Part shown: positions 1-8,522 of the stretch, piece after piece
How positions within the stretch are numbered: position 1 is the stretch's first letter
Layout: each line of letters starts with the position of its first letter
Assembly: GCA_903918045.1 (NCBI GenBank)
Contig: CAIXCY010000079.1
Location: forward strand, 17,512-81,511
Direction: 5' to 3'
Length of the DNA stretch: 64,000 bases
Origin: an uncultured Bacteroidia bacterium
GTDB lineage: Bacteria > Bacteroidota > Bacteroidia > Bacteroidales > Prolixibacteraceae
Made by a program: the position numbers and the translations under genes
The notes under the pieces: model-generated
The model's database searches: none
The model's input: the letters and a program-made list of their open reading frames with translations, nothing else
Told to the model about the DNA's origin: nothing

Positions 1-1512
1 GCTCCGCTTCATATATTCGTTATAATCGGAAGCATTATTCCGGCTTTTGGCCACCTGGGCAATGCACCAGTCATCAAAGGCATACTCCACCGTTTTTGTG
101 ACGCCGCGTTGCCGGGGGTCAAGGTCGTCAGGCACATAGCCATACTGTCGGTAATAATCAGATTCACGGATATCTTCATTTGAGGTAGTTTTCATTGCCT
201 CATAAGCCAGATCAGCGTCAAAACCATGTATACCCTTTAACACCGCATCAGCAATAATTGGAACAGCATGGTAACCAGGCATCACGTTGGCTTCATTAAA
301 ATAGAGTTCCCAGGAAGGAAGAAGCCCGTGTTGTTTGAAGAATTCGAGAAACGTTTGTATTATTGCAGGTTGTCGTTCAGTTTGAGTAAGTGTAAACAAT
401 GGGGCAGCGGCACGATAGGTATCCCATAAAGAACTAAGTGTATAGGTATTTTTTCGGTTGTATATTTTTTTATCTGCCCCGGTATAATTTCCCAACGCAT
501 CATCAAAACGGAAGGGGGCAAAGTAACAATGATAAGCGGCTGAGTAAAAAGTCTCTTTAAAAGCCTGGTCTTCTGAAGTCACACGGATTTTGGCTAATTC
601 AGCTTCCCAGGCATCTGAAGCCGCCTTCTTTACTGATTCAAAGTCCCACCCCCTAATCTCTTCCAGACCAGCCACTGCCCCTTCAATATTTGCAGAGCTG
701 ATAGCAACTTTCACAAGTAATTGATCCCCATTTTTTGTGCCCCGGAAAGCCAGTGATGAGACTAATTTTACAGCTCGTGCCACCTCTTTTGAATTAACCC
801 TGACACTATCGGCAAAAATTGTCACATCCTCAACCGGCTTGCTGGTCTGAGCGGCAAAATAAATAATCCGTTCACCCACAAAGCCGATTGAACGACGGAA
901 TCCAACGAAAGTTGTACTGTTTACCTTCTTAAAATAACACTCCAACGGCAAGTCGCCGTTATGTCCCACACGTGCTTCAACGCCATTACCGACGCCCAGG
1001 TCGAGCTTTATTGTAGCGCTTTTGCTTTCAGGGAAGGTATAGCGATGAAGGCCGCAGTGCACAGTGGCGGTAAGCTCAGCCCTTATATCCGTTGTTTTAA
1101 GGAGAACCGAGTAATATCCCGGTCTGGCAATCTCATCCTGGTGTGAGAATTCACTTCTTATTGCTTTTGGAGAGGGTTCAAGGTTAACAAGTGGGAACAG
1201 CGAAATGTCACATAAATCTTCAGCGCCGGTTCCGCTGTAATGGGTGTGGCTAAACCCTCCAATGTTTTTACTGCTGTAGTGATAACCGGCGCACCAGTTA
1301 TAGCCGCGATCGCCATTATCCGGACTAAGCTGAACCATTCCAAAAGGTACCAGAGCCCCTGGGAAAGTATGCCCGTCCTCATCGGTGCCGATAAATGGAT
1401 TTACATAGTTGGTCAGCCGTTCCTCTGCGGATTGTTTACATGTGATGAGTAAGCTTATTGTGAATAAGATAAGTGCAAATTCTTTAACGAATATTTTCGT
1501 AGTGTAGCGCAT
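1..1512 (-). CDS. GH92 family alpha-mannosidase, 3' end cut off by the window edge
   Basis: The reading frame starts at the ATG at 1512 and stays open to base 1, giving 504 residues; the family is usually about 700-770 residues, so roughly the last third is missing. The N-terminus has a lysine-bearing start and a hydrophobic stretch ending in LLITC, a signal peptide and possible but imperfect lipobox. It is followed by the characteristic GH92 opening YVNPFIGT, then GHTFPGA and FSHTHYSGTG. Further on are NEANVMPGYH and YAFDDWCIAQ, both typical of GH92. These enzymes are calcium-dependent exo-alpha-mannosidases acting on N-glycan or yeast mannan linkages in the periplasm or at the cell surface; linkage specificity cannot be read here. 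A PNGase F homologue lies 2.2 kb upstream, which fits N-glycan use. Family assignment is firm; the substrate is inference. Confidence 0.93.
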   Translation of the reverse strand, partial: MRYTTKIFVKEFALILFTISLLITCKQSAEERLTNYVNPFIGTDEDGHTFPGALVPFGMVQLSPDNGDRGYNWCAGYHYSSKNIGGFSHTHYSGTGAEDLCDISLFPLVNLEPSPKAIRSEFSHQDEIARPGYYSVLLKTTDIRAELTATVHCGLHRYTFPESKSATIKLDLGVGNGVEARVGHNGDLPLECYFKKVNSTTFVGFRRSIGFVGERIIYFAAQTSKPVEDVTIFADSVRVNSKEVARAVKLVSSLAFRGTKNGDQLLVKVAISSANIEGAVAGLEEIRGWDFESVKKAASDAWEAELAKIRVTSEDQAFKETFYSAAYHCYFAPFRFDDALGNYTGADKKIYNRKNTYTLSSLWDTYRAAAPLFTLTQTERQPAIIQTFLEFFKQHGLLPSWELYFNEANVMPGYHAVPIIADAVLKGIHGFDADLAYEAMKTTSNEDIRESDYYRQYGYVPDDLDPRQRGVTKTVEYAFDDWCIAQVAKSRNNASDYNEYMKRS

Positions 1513-1560
1513 GAGTCGGCTTTGTCTGTTAAAATGAAATTATAAAAACTGAAGCTGCCG

Positions 1561-1594
1561 CAAATATAGGAATAGGAATTTATTTTACAGCAAA
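1561..1594 (-). promoter_or_regulatory. Candidate promoter of the GH92 gene
   Basis: Read on the minus strand, 1568-1561 is TATATTTG, a perfect match to the Bacteroidetes -7 consensus TAnnTTTG. A TTTG lies at 1594-1591, 22 bases further upstream, slightly longer than the usual -33 spacing. The leader to the ATG at 1512 would be about 40 bases. Assigned by motif only. Confidence 0.5.
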
Positions 1595-1600
1595 ATCAAA

Positions 1601-2410
1601 TTAATGCAGGCCAGCTTTACGCTCCTCTTTTTGGATAAAATCCAATGCAAGATTATTGAATTTATCATATTTTTCAATACTGCTAACATGTCCGCAATTT
1701 TGTAATACAACCATTTGTATCGATTCATGAATGTTCGAGTATCGGAGACAATCCTTGAGAAAAGCATGATCCTCATTCCCTGATATAAGAAGAACTGAAT
1801 CAGAGATAAACGACTCTAAGAACAATTCGTCCATCCGGTGTTTAATCTCTTCCAGGATCCCCAACCAGGATCGGTATTCATTTCTTGCAATAACCTTGGA
1901 ACCCTCAATAAACTGGCGTCGTGATTCCTTATGATTCCTGTAAGGCATAATAAAGTAAGCCACTACGGAGTACAGTAAGTGATTGTTGATATAGGGGGAG
2001 AGCAATTTACCCAGTTTGAAAATTAAGTAGATGCTGGTCTTTATCCGCAATACTGCTCCGGTCATAACAATTGATTTAAATCTCTCTGGCTTTGATCGCT
2101 CCATAATCCTTATTAACGATGCACCAAAAGAACATCCAATAAAATTAGATTTTTTAATTTTAAGATGATCCATTAACCGGAAGACATCCTCTGAGATCAA
2201 GTCAAGTGAATATTTGGCATTTTCGGGTTCGACTAATCCCTGTGATAAGCCATGCCCTCTTAAATCTGGCATAAGAATATTAAAGTGCCCACTAAATGCC
2301 TTTAGCTGCATGCTAAAAGTACTCGAATTACCTCCGATGCCATGAATGAAAATAATCCATTCTTTAACATGTGAATTAAAATAAAGCCTGTGAGCCAGGA
2401 GGTTTTTCAT
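1601..2410 (-). CDS. Alpha/beta-hydrolase fold protein
   Basis: A 269-residue cytoplasmic alpha/beta hydrolase of normal length. HGIGGNSS (residues 23-30) is the oxyanion-hole loop, DLRGHG follows at 49-54, and the nucleophile elbow is GCSFG with Ser94. Asp214 in GNEDH and His241 in NCGHV complete a plausible Ser-Asp-His triad at the expected spacing. No signal peptide is seen. Such enzymes act as esterases, lipases, thioesterases or C-C hydrolases; nothing here fixes the substrate. It lies between the GH92 gene (gap 88 bases, with its own promoter) and the rluA-like gene, so an operon link is weak. The enzyme class is clear, the function is open. Confidence 0.85.
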   Translation of the reverse strand: MKNLLAHRLYFNSHVKEWIIFIHGIGGNSSTFSMQLKAFSGHFNILMPDLRGHGLSQGLVEPENAKYSLDLISEDVFRLMDHLKIKKSNFIGCSFGASLIRIMERSKPERFKSIVMTGAVLRIKTSIYLIFKLGKLLSPYINNHLLYSVVAYFIMPYRNHKESRRQFIEGSKVIARNEYRSWLGILEEIKHRMDELFLESFISDSVLLISGNEDHAFLKDCLRYSNIHESIQMVVLQNCGHVSSIEKYDKFNNLALDFIQKEERKAGLH

Positions 2411-2664
2411 TGCAACCAGGATAATAAAATGGAAGTCATTGACAATAATGGTAAAACATAAATTTTATCGCTATGGAATATCGTATGTTGATTGACGATC
2501 AAGATGATCCTAAAGTATAATTTTGTAGATCCAACAATGGATTTGCAATTAAATTTGGTAATATTCCAAACCAAATAACATCATCGGCCAATCCGTTAAT
2601 CCCAGGACAGGTCTTGATACTTATTAGCAAGGATTATTACAACAGCTTTTCTTCGGGTCGCTTT

Positions 2665-3600
2665 TTAATCGTGGTTTACCGGATTATTATCATGCCTTGC
2701 AAAGACCGACATAAACCTTCCGGGAACCGGTGTCTCATAGCGAACCTCGCTCCCGATAATCGGATGGATAAAGGCAAGCACTCTGGCATGCAGACAGGTG
2801 CGGCCTATCAAATTGGTCTTAGCACCATATTTTTTATCCCCCACAACCGGGTGTCCCAGCTCTTTCATATGAACCCGGATCTGGTTTTTTCGTCCCGTCT
2901 CAAGCTTTACCTCCACAAGGGTTATGGCATCTCCGCGCCGTAGCACTTTGTAATGGGTAATCGCCTCATCCCCTTCACCGGGCACTTTGGTTGAGTACAT
3001 AATCAACGCCTTGTTCTCCTTTAAAAACGAACGGATTGTACCCTCATCGTTTTCAACTACTCCCTCCACAACAGCTACATAAGTGCGTTCTATTACAGCC
3101 TCATGCCAGGCACGTTGCATAATGGACTGAACCTCCTCCGATTTGGCAAACATCATAATACCTGACGTGTCGCGGTCGAGACGGTGAACCACAAAAATGC
3201 GGTTGTTTGGATCTTCACGCTTCACATGACCACTGAGGATGCTATAGGTAGTGAGCAACTTCTCCTTGGCTGTAGCGATAGAGAGCATGCCTGCCTCTTT
3301 CTCAATAACAATGATATAGGGATCTTCGAACAGAATACGCAACCCTTTGTACCGGATCTCTTCAGGAATCTTTCCAAAGGTAATAGTCACCTGCTGCCCC
3401 TTAAGCACCGGATAATCAAACTGGGTAATTGTATGATTTTCAACCGAAACCTGCCGATGTGCAAGTAATGCCTTAACGGTAGTCCTGCTTTTCCCCTTGA
3501 GCTGTTCAATTAAAAATTTCAGTAGCTCGGAGTTCTCCTTCACATCGATCTGAGTCTGTTTGGGCGCTCCTTTTTCCGGGTTGGAAGGTTTCTGTTCCAT
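2665..3600 (-). CDS. RluA-family 23S rRNA pseudouridine synthase
   Basis: A 311-residue enzyme that isomerises uridine to pseudouridine in RNA. Residues about 20-77 resemble an S4 RNA-binding domain. The catalytic domain carries the RluA signature HRLDRDTSG at 139-147, with Asp142 as the expected catalytic aspartate, and GRKNQIRVHM later in the protein. The length and S4-plus-catalytic layout fit RluC/RluD-type enzymes, but the exact site (for example 955/2504/2580 or 1911/1915/1917) cannot be decided from sequence alone. It is probably transcribed alone from the -7 element at 3661-3668. Confidence 0.92.
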   Translation of the reverse strand: MEQKPSNPEKGAPKQTQIDVKENSELLKFLIEQLKGKSRTTVKALLAHRQVSVENHTITQFDYPVLKGQQVTITFGKIPEEIRYKGLRILFEDPYIIVIEKEAGMLSIATAKEKLLTTYSILSGHVKREDPNNRIFVVHRLDRDTSGIMMFAKSEEVQSIMQRAWHEAVIERTYVAVVEGVVENDEGTIRSFLKENKALIMYSTKVPGEGDEAITHYKVLRRGDAITLVEVKLETGRKNQIRVHMKELGHPVVGDKKYGAKTNLIGRTCLHARVLAFIHPIIGSEVRYETPVPGRFMSVFARHDNNPVNHD

Positions 3601-3660
3601 ATACTTTTGATTATATTATTGTCATTTGAACATACACTGAATATGCATGATATAAAAGGC

Positions 3661-3668
3661 CAAAAGTA
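3661..3668 (-). promoter_or_regulatory. Candidate -7 element of the pseudouridine synthase gene
   Basis: On the minus strand this reads TACTTTTG, matching TAnnTTTG, about 60 bases before the ATG at 3600. No clear TTTG is seen at the -33 position, so the call rests on the -7 match and its placement. Confidence 0.4.
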
Positions 3669-3697
3669 CAAAAAAAGGGGCCAATAAACCAGCTCTG

Positions 3698-5053
3698 TTA
3701 ATTAACTACCGGTAATGCAGTGAATGGGGCATTACTTTTTGCGATAACAAAGGAGGAAATTGCATAATAGGCATGTATATTATCTGCGGTTGATTTGAAA
3801 TCATTGGTCCAATTTACAAGTTGATATTTCCAGGTAAAACTGTTGCCGGCTAATGAGCCATCGAGTTCATCCGTTCGAACCGGCACCTCCATTCCGGGGC
3901 ACCACCCTGCCCGGTCAGGTTCCCAATTGCCATTTTGCGGATTGACCGGATTTGCCCCGCAACCTATTCCATTCATCAGGTGAGTAAATGTTGGAACTCC
4001 ATTGATCAGTATCTTATGTGACCGAAAGCACCACTCGGCACAGGGCCTTCCGTCAGGATCTGAAGGGGTCGCATGTCCCCAACCTGTAATGACGGTGCGC
4101 AGTATTGTCTTCTCTGATGTAGCCGGAACCTTGATGATTTTATCCATCACAAAATTATTTGGTTCACCGTATGGAATTCCTTCAAGCGAATTGCTGTTAT
4201 ATTGAATAATCTCGCTCACAGCGTAATACTTAAAATCAGGAATCCCCTCCGTAATCTCAAAGTTAACAGTCAATAGCCAGCCGTCAACACCCCAGGCTTC
4301 AATAAAAGAGCGAAGATTTACCTTCCCGGTCAGTAAAGCTTTAAAATCGGTCACATCAATCATAAATCCCTTAGGGATCTGCGAATTGCTAACGCCATAA
4401 GGTGTAATATATCTTCCGATTTCAAGCCATTTACCAGTTATAGTATCCTTCACCCGAATATTTGAATAGACATCCCAGCCATTGCATCCCCCTAATGGAC
4501 AAGCGAGTTTGATAAACATGATAATCTTTTCAATGTTTTGAGGTTTTGAGGGAAAGTTGAACACGCCTGAATTCGTTTGGGAAAAACCTCCACCCCAGGC
4601 ATGCCGGACATTAATAAAAGTAGAAACGGCCTTGAGCACCTTCACTCCGGTGGCTTTCAGGGAATAGCTCTTTGGTGTTATTTGACCACTTTCGATCCGT
4701 AAAATTCCGTTAATATTTCCAAGCCTTGCCGGTGCGCATCGGATATGAATGGTTGTTGATTTATCGGCTAAGGGTGCCGGGATTGTGATCTTTTCCAAAT
4801 AGTTGGTGTCATCCAGGGCAATCTCAAAATCGCCGCTTACTGTGACTACGATATCACTTTTCATCGCAGCACCTTTTACAAATAAGGATTGGCTGGTGGT
4901 TTTTGTATAAATTCCCACCTCTGAAAAATCTACGATCTCACCAATCATGGTAATAGATCCTGGATTATCGATTTTGTCTTTGGGAGAACACCCCGTCAGA
5001 AGCCATCCGGATATAAAAGCGGTCAAAACCAACACCAATAAAACTCTTGTCAT
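3698..5053 (-). CDS. PNGase F-type peptide:N-glycosidase, lipoprotein with an extra N-terminal domain
   Basis: A 451-residue protein. It begins with a lipoprotein signal (LLTGC, Cys22), then an additional beta-rich domain at about 35-140 resembling Ig/ASH-type modules. The two-domain PNGase F core follows at about 145-451. It closely matches flavobacterial PNGase F as I recall that sequence: GRYITP, IDVTDFK, IQYN, GIPYG, GWGHA, CAEWCFR, DRAGWCPGM and AYYAISSFVIAKSN. The catalytic acids known from PNGase F correspond to Asp194 (GWDVYSN), Glu252 (FIEAW) and Glu340 (CAEW), all present. The enzyme releases intact N-glycans from asparagine of glycoproteins, most likely at the cell surface since it is lipidated. 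It is the third gene of an apparent operon after a GH78 gene and a lipoprotein (gap 48). The GH92 gene nearby could trim the released glycan. Confidence 0.95.
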   Translation of the reverse strand: MTRVLLVLVLTAFISGWLLTGCSPKDKIDNPGSITMIGEIVDFSEVGIYTKTTSQSLFVKGAAMKSDIVVTVSGDFEIALDDTNYLEKITIPAPLADKSTTIHIRCAPARLGNINGILRIESGQITPKSYSLKATGVKVLKAVSTFINVRHAWGGGFSQTNSGVFNFPSKPQNIEKIIMFIKLACPLGGCNGWDVYSNIRVKDTITGKWLEIGRYITPYGVSNSQIPKGFMIDVTDFKALLTGKVNLRSFIEAWGVDGWLLTVNFEITEGIPDFKYYAVSEIIQYNSNSLEGIPYGEPNNFVMDKIIKVPATSEKTILRTVITGWGHATPSDPDGRPCAEWCFRSHKILINGVPTFTHLMNGIGCGANPVNPQNGNWEPDRAGWCPGMEVPVRTDELDGSLAGNSFTWKYQLVNWTNDFKSTADNIHAYYAISSFVIAKSNAPFTALPVVN

Positions 5054-5101
5054 AGTATAGCGCCTTCCCTTCTGAGTTAAGTTTAATGTTTTATCAGAGG
5101 A

Positions 5102-6019
5102 CTAATTCTTTTCAACAAACAATTCCGTCGAATAAACCTTATTCATCAGAAAGGAGTCTACTTTTTCGGAATAGCTGAAATTATCTGTTTTAAGCATTTC
5201 AAGGTAAGCATTTACAACTTCAGCACTTATGCTTTTAGGGTTTTTCAGGATAAATGATTCAAAAGCTACCTTCGAACTGTCATTTAAAAGATAGGTTTCC
5301 GGATCAAAAACCTTTGAATGGGTAGTTCCGGCCAAAAATTCGCCAAGCGAATGAGCATATATTTGCTGAGTCTCCTTGATCGCGATAAAACCAGGGTTTT
5401 GATGAATAAAATTCTCCCATGTTATAATTGTTGTTATCAGCGAATCGGAAGTGGTTACGCTCTGCCATTCTGCACTGGTCCATCTGTTCTCCTCCCTGGA
5501 AACTATTGTTAGAAACTGACGATAAGCGGAAGTCAAATTAGCTCCAAACGTCTCCAGAAGAATAGAGTGGTTAGGCTTGAGAGAATAGGTCCCGTTTAAT
5601 GAGTCAAGATATATTCCGTAGCTGGCAAGGGTGATCTTCCATTTCTTAATCTTTTCTGTTGATGGGGAATTCAAAAGATCGCTCCCTGCCTTTTCGTTAT
5701 TTTCGAGATACGCTTCAGCAACACGTTTTAAAAAGTCGGAATAAACGGCAAAGAGAGAGTCACACGTCAGTGAATCAGCAATCCCATTTTTAAACAAAAC
5801 AGCTGCCAGATAGAGTGATGAAAGATCTCCCTGGTCAAGGGTGTCAAGGACCTGAAGATACTCTGCCGGTGTGGTGATCCTGATCTGAGCGATCGCAGCA
5901 GTATCAAGAGCCCTGGCTTTATCCCACTCAGCGTCAACCACACTTTTTTGTTGGGGGGAACTGCAGGAAAGTAAAAGAATAAAAGTCAACACCAGGACTC
6001 TAAGGGACAAAAAAGACAT
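5102..6019 (-). CDS. Lipoprotein of unknown function
   Basis: A 305-residue protein with a clear lipoprotein signal, LLLSCSS, giving a lipidated Cys19. The mature part is largely helical in character, rich in Ser, Leu and Asp/Glu, with no recognisable catalytic motif or named domain. It sits between the GH78 gene (gap 69) and the PNGase F gene (gap 48) on the same strand, which suggests co-transcription and a surface role in glycan handling. That role is inference from position only. I do not recognise the family. Confidence 0.8.
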   Translation of the reverse strand: MSFLSLRVLVLTFILLLSCSSPQQKSVVDAEWDKARALDTAAIAQIRITTPAEYLQVLDTLDQGDLSSLYLAAVLFKNGIADSLTCDSLFAVYSDFLKRVAEAYLENNEKAGSDLLNSPSTEKIKKWKITLASYGIYLDSLNGTYSLKPNHSILLETFGANLTSAYRQFLTIVSREENRWTSAEWQSVTTSDSLITTIITWENFIHQNPGFIAIKETQQIYAHSLGEFLAGTTHSKVFDPETYLLNDSSKVAFESFILKNPKSISAEVVNAYLEMLKTDNFSYSEKVDSFLMNKVYSTELFVEKN

Positions 6020-6088
6020 AGTATGGATTCTTTAATTTGCACAGGCGTAATATACAAAATAAAAATGCACGATTAAAATCACGCCACA

Positions 6089-8260
6089 TTACCGCCCACT
6101 TTTCACCAAAAAACGGGTCTCCCCACCTCCGGTTTCGGCTACAAAAAACTTTCCATCCCGTTTTCCTTCAATCCGCTTGCCCTCAATCCATAAAACCGGA
6201 TTTGCAATATCACGTACCGGAATAAATACGACACCCTTCATATTCGAAGGGAGGGTGAGCTGAAGATCGAACCGGGTCCTATTATCGGTATCGAAGGCGC
6301 CATTGATCTCACCCCGTATGGTGGGTACTTTTATTTTGGAGGAGAGAACACCCCCTGTCTGAGGTTTGACCTGAGCCTTTCCAAACCCCGGCGTGAGTGG
6401 TACGATTCCCCAGAAACCGCGGGTGATCATATTTGCAGGAACGGCACCCCAGGCATGATTCCAGTCAAGGTTGGGTTTGAATTTGATGTCCCACGCTTCG
6501 AGTGTAATCGTTGACCCGGATTGTATCATATTCCACCAGCTGCGGTCACCAGTTGAACGCATCAGCTCGAGCGCCGCCTTGTCTTCCCCTGCCTCGTAAA
6601 GCGATTCGAGCAGGTATTGGGAGGCATATACACTGCAGGCCATCCCTTTTGAACGGATTAATGCAGCAACATCAGCCACAAAAGCATCAGGAACAAGACC
6701 AAAGGCGAGTGGAAAGATATTTGCGTGAAGCGAGGCATGCGCTGACCCTTCCCCATCGACATAACACCGCTTCTGCTGATCAAAAAACAGTTTATTAATC
6801 GACTCCTTCACCTTTTCAGCCCTTTGTATGTAAAATTGTTCGTCGGTAACATATCCGAGTGCTTGTGCTACCCGTGCCATCAATTTAAGGGAATGATAAT
6901 GAAAAGCATTAACAACCGTATTCACGTCTGGCATTTCATTCCCATCACGCTCATCCGCCGGCCAGTCGACAATGTCTTTCAGGGATTGCTGAATATGAAT
7001 ATCGTGCAAAACAGATTCATTCAAAAGCCCTGTCTTTGTACTGATAAGTCCGTCCTCCCGCTCCAGAGCAGTTAAACTCTTATTTTTAAGATCATTATAG
7101 AATTTTCGCAACGACCTGTCATCTCCGGTATAGAGGTAGTCCGTATAGGCTAACATCACCGAATGCATAATCCACTCGGTAGGCCAGGTTGGATTCAACA
7201 TCAGGTACTCATTCGAATAGCGGGCCATGCTATACTCACGGTCTGTGCAGTAATGGCCAAGTTGATTGATATAGGCATCAGCTTCATAAGGAATCCGTTC
7301 CCTGTCGCCATCGACATACACTCCACAAAAGGAGGTCGCTTTAATCGAGCATTTGCACAAATTCCAGACATTATTGAGGATTGTATCCGGGCAGGTAAAA
7401 CTACTCGCAGTATCATCCCAGTAGTAATTCACCGCCAGCTGCTCCACCCCCTCGCAGGTGGTCAGCAGGGAATGGGTTTCTATCTCACAATAGCGAAAGG
7501 GGGTGACTTCACCAACGTAGTCAGGCATAACAATAGCCGGATATTTTGAATTCCGGGGGATATGAGGAATTGAAACTGTATACCATTTCATTCCCTTGTC
7601 AATATGCAAACCGATGAAACGGCTGCGGATTGTCCCGCCGGGATTACGTTTAATAAAATCCGGGGACTCAAGTTTCTCCCCGAGGTAAACCACCACTGAA
7701 TCAGAATTTTGGCTTTTAATCTGAACCCTTAGAGTACCAAATGCATCTTTCCCAAAATCTGCAAAATAATTTCCAATGAGGTTTTTTCGGATAATCACAC
7801 GTGGGCGGATCGGGTGCTTACTGAGTGGCATTACCGACACAGATGATCCACCTGCGAAAGTTCCGGTTTTAAATTCCTGGATGTCTGAAATTAAAAGAGA
7901 TTTTGATTTGCGGGTTCCAATTCGTACGCTCCAGAAATAGGATGTATTTGGATTTAGCGGCACCCCTCGATAGGTTATATTGACAGATTCCTTCGAAGAT
8001 ATCTTCCCGCTATCCCACAAATCGCCACTACCTGCTTCAATTTTTTTTCGGGAGGTGGAGACCAGAATCTGATAAGTTTTCTGCGAATCCAAGCCATTTA
8101 CGATCCACGAAAAATTGGGGAACGGAGTATTTACGTTCCCCAGTGAAGGGTTTCGGAGAAATTCAACCATTAGTGCGGTGGGCCGGGAATTGGCTTGGGC
8201 AGCAAAAAAAACAGAGCAGAACATTAAGGAAAGGAAGATAGAGCAGATTTTTTTTTGCAT
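6089..8260 (-). CDS. GH78-type alpha-L-rhamnosidase, secreted
   Basis: A 723-residue protein with a signal peptide ending near AQA (about residue 23). The layout is that of GH78: an N-terminal Ig-like domain (about 30-135, with SYFWSVR), a jelly-roll carbohydrate-binding part (about 150-275, ADFGKDAFG), an (alpha/alpha)6 catalytic barrel (about 280-640), and a C-terminal beta-sandwich. The catalytic-site motif is DGDRERIPYEAD at 317-328, where Glu321 and Asp328 align with the conserved acid residues of the family. WNHAWGAVP near the end of the barrel is also typical. It would hydrolyse terminal alpha-L-rhamnosides. It is the first gene of the apparent operon with the lipoprotein and PNGase F. 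Rhamnose is not a usual N-glycan component, so the substrate may be a rhamnosylated glycoprotein or glycoside. Confidence 0.9.
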   Translation of the reverse strand: MQKKICSIFLSLMFCSVFFAAQANSRPTALMVEFLRNPSLGNVNTPFPNFSWIVNGLDSQKTYQILVSTSRKKIEAGSGDLWDSGKISSKESVNITYRGVPLNPNTSYFWSVRIGTRKSKSLLISDIQEFKTGTFAGGSSVSVMPLSKHPIRPRVIIRKNLIGNYFADFGKDAFGTLRVQIKSQNSDSVVVYLGEKLESPDFIKRNPGGTIRSRFIGLHIDKGMKWYTVSIPHIPRNSKYPAIVMPDYVGEVTPFRYCEIETHSLLTTCEGVEQLAVNYYWDDTASSFTCPDTILNNVWNLCKCSIKATSFCGVYVDGDRERIPYEADAYINQLGHYCTDREYSMARYSNEYLMLNPTWPTEWIMHSVMLAYTDYLYTGDDRSLRKFYNDLKNKSLTALEREDGLISTKTGLLNESVLHDIHIQQSLKDIVDWPADERDGNEMPDVNTVVNAFHYHSLKLMARVAQALGYVTDEQFYIQRAEKVKESINKLFFDQQKRCYVDGEGSAHASLHANIFPLAFGLVPDAFVADVAALIRSKGMACSVYASQYLLESLYEAGEDKAALELMRSTGDRSWWNMIQSGSTITLEAWDIKFKPNLDWNHAWGAVPANMITRGFWGIVPLTPGFGKAQVKPQTGGVLSSKIKVPTIRGEINGAFDTDNRTRFDLQLTLPSNMKGVVFIPVRDIANPVLWIEGKRIEGKRDGKFFVAETGGGETRFLVKSGR

Positions 8261-8404
8261 AGTCAGAGCTTTCCAGCCGGAAAATTACATTTAAGATCCC
8301 CCGGGTTTACAAGGTTACTAAGATAAAGAATCATTCGGGTATTTAGAAAAATGATTATAATTTCTTGACCGCAGAAATTAACGAGTTAAATTTTCAAACC
8401 GGGT

Positions 8405-8456
8405 CCCGCGATTTGCAATCGCGCTATGATAACCAAACGGGCGATTAAAAATCGCC
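8405..8456. repeat. REP-like pair of short palindromes
   Basis: Two small hairpin-forming units with the same arms lie 33 bases apart: gcgatt-tgc-aatcgc at 8408-8422 and gcgatt-aaa-aatcgc at 8441-8455. Paired units of this form resemble REP/RAYT-type intergenic palindromes. Only one such pair occurs in this window, so genome-wide repetition is presumed, not shown. Confidence 0.45.
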
Positions 8457-8470
8457 TCACCCTAAAACGA

Positions 8471-8503
8471 AATGAGGGCCTGACTTGGCGTCAGGCCCTC
8501 ATT
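8471..8503 (-). terminator. Rho-independent terminator of the lysS-gpsA-pgi operon
   Basis: A perfect 14-base-pair stem (8471-8484 with 8490-8503) with a 5-base loop lies 20 bases downstream of the pgi stop. Read on the minus strand it is followed by the T-rich tail TTTCGTTTT. Confidence 0.85.
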
Positions 8504-8522
8504 TAACATGAAATTCGTTGAA

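Noticed and set aside
7163..7549. Opposite-strand ORF of 128 residues inside the GH78 gene
   Set aside because: It is a frame shadow of the well-supported GH78 coding region and has no recognisable features of its own; the same applies to other ORFs nested in real genes.
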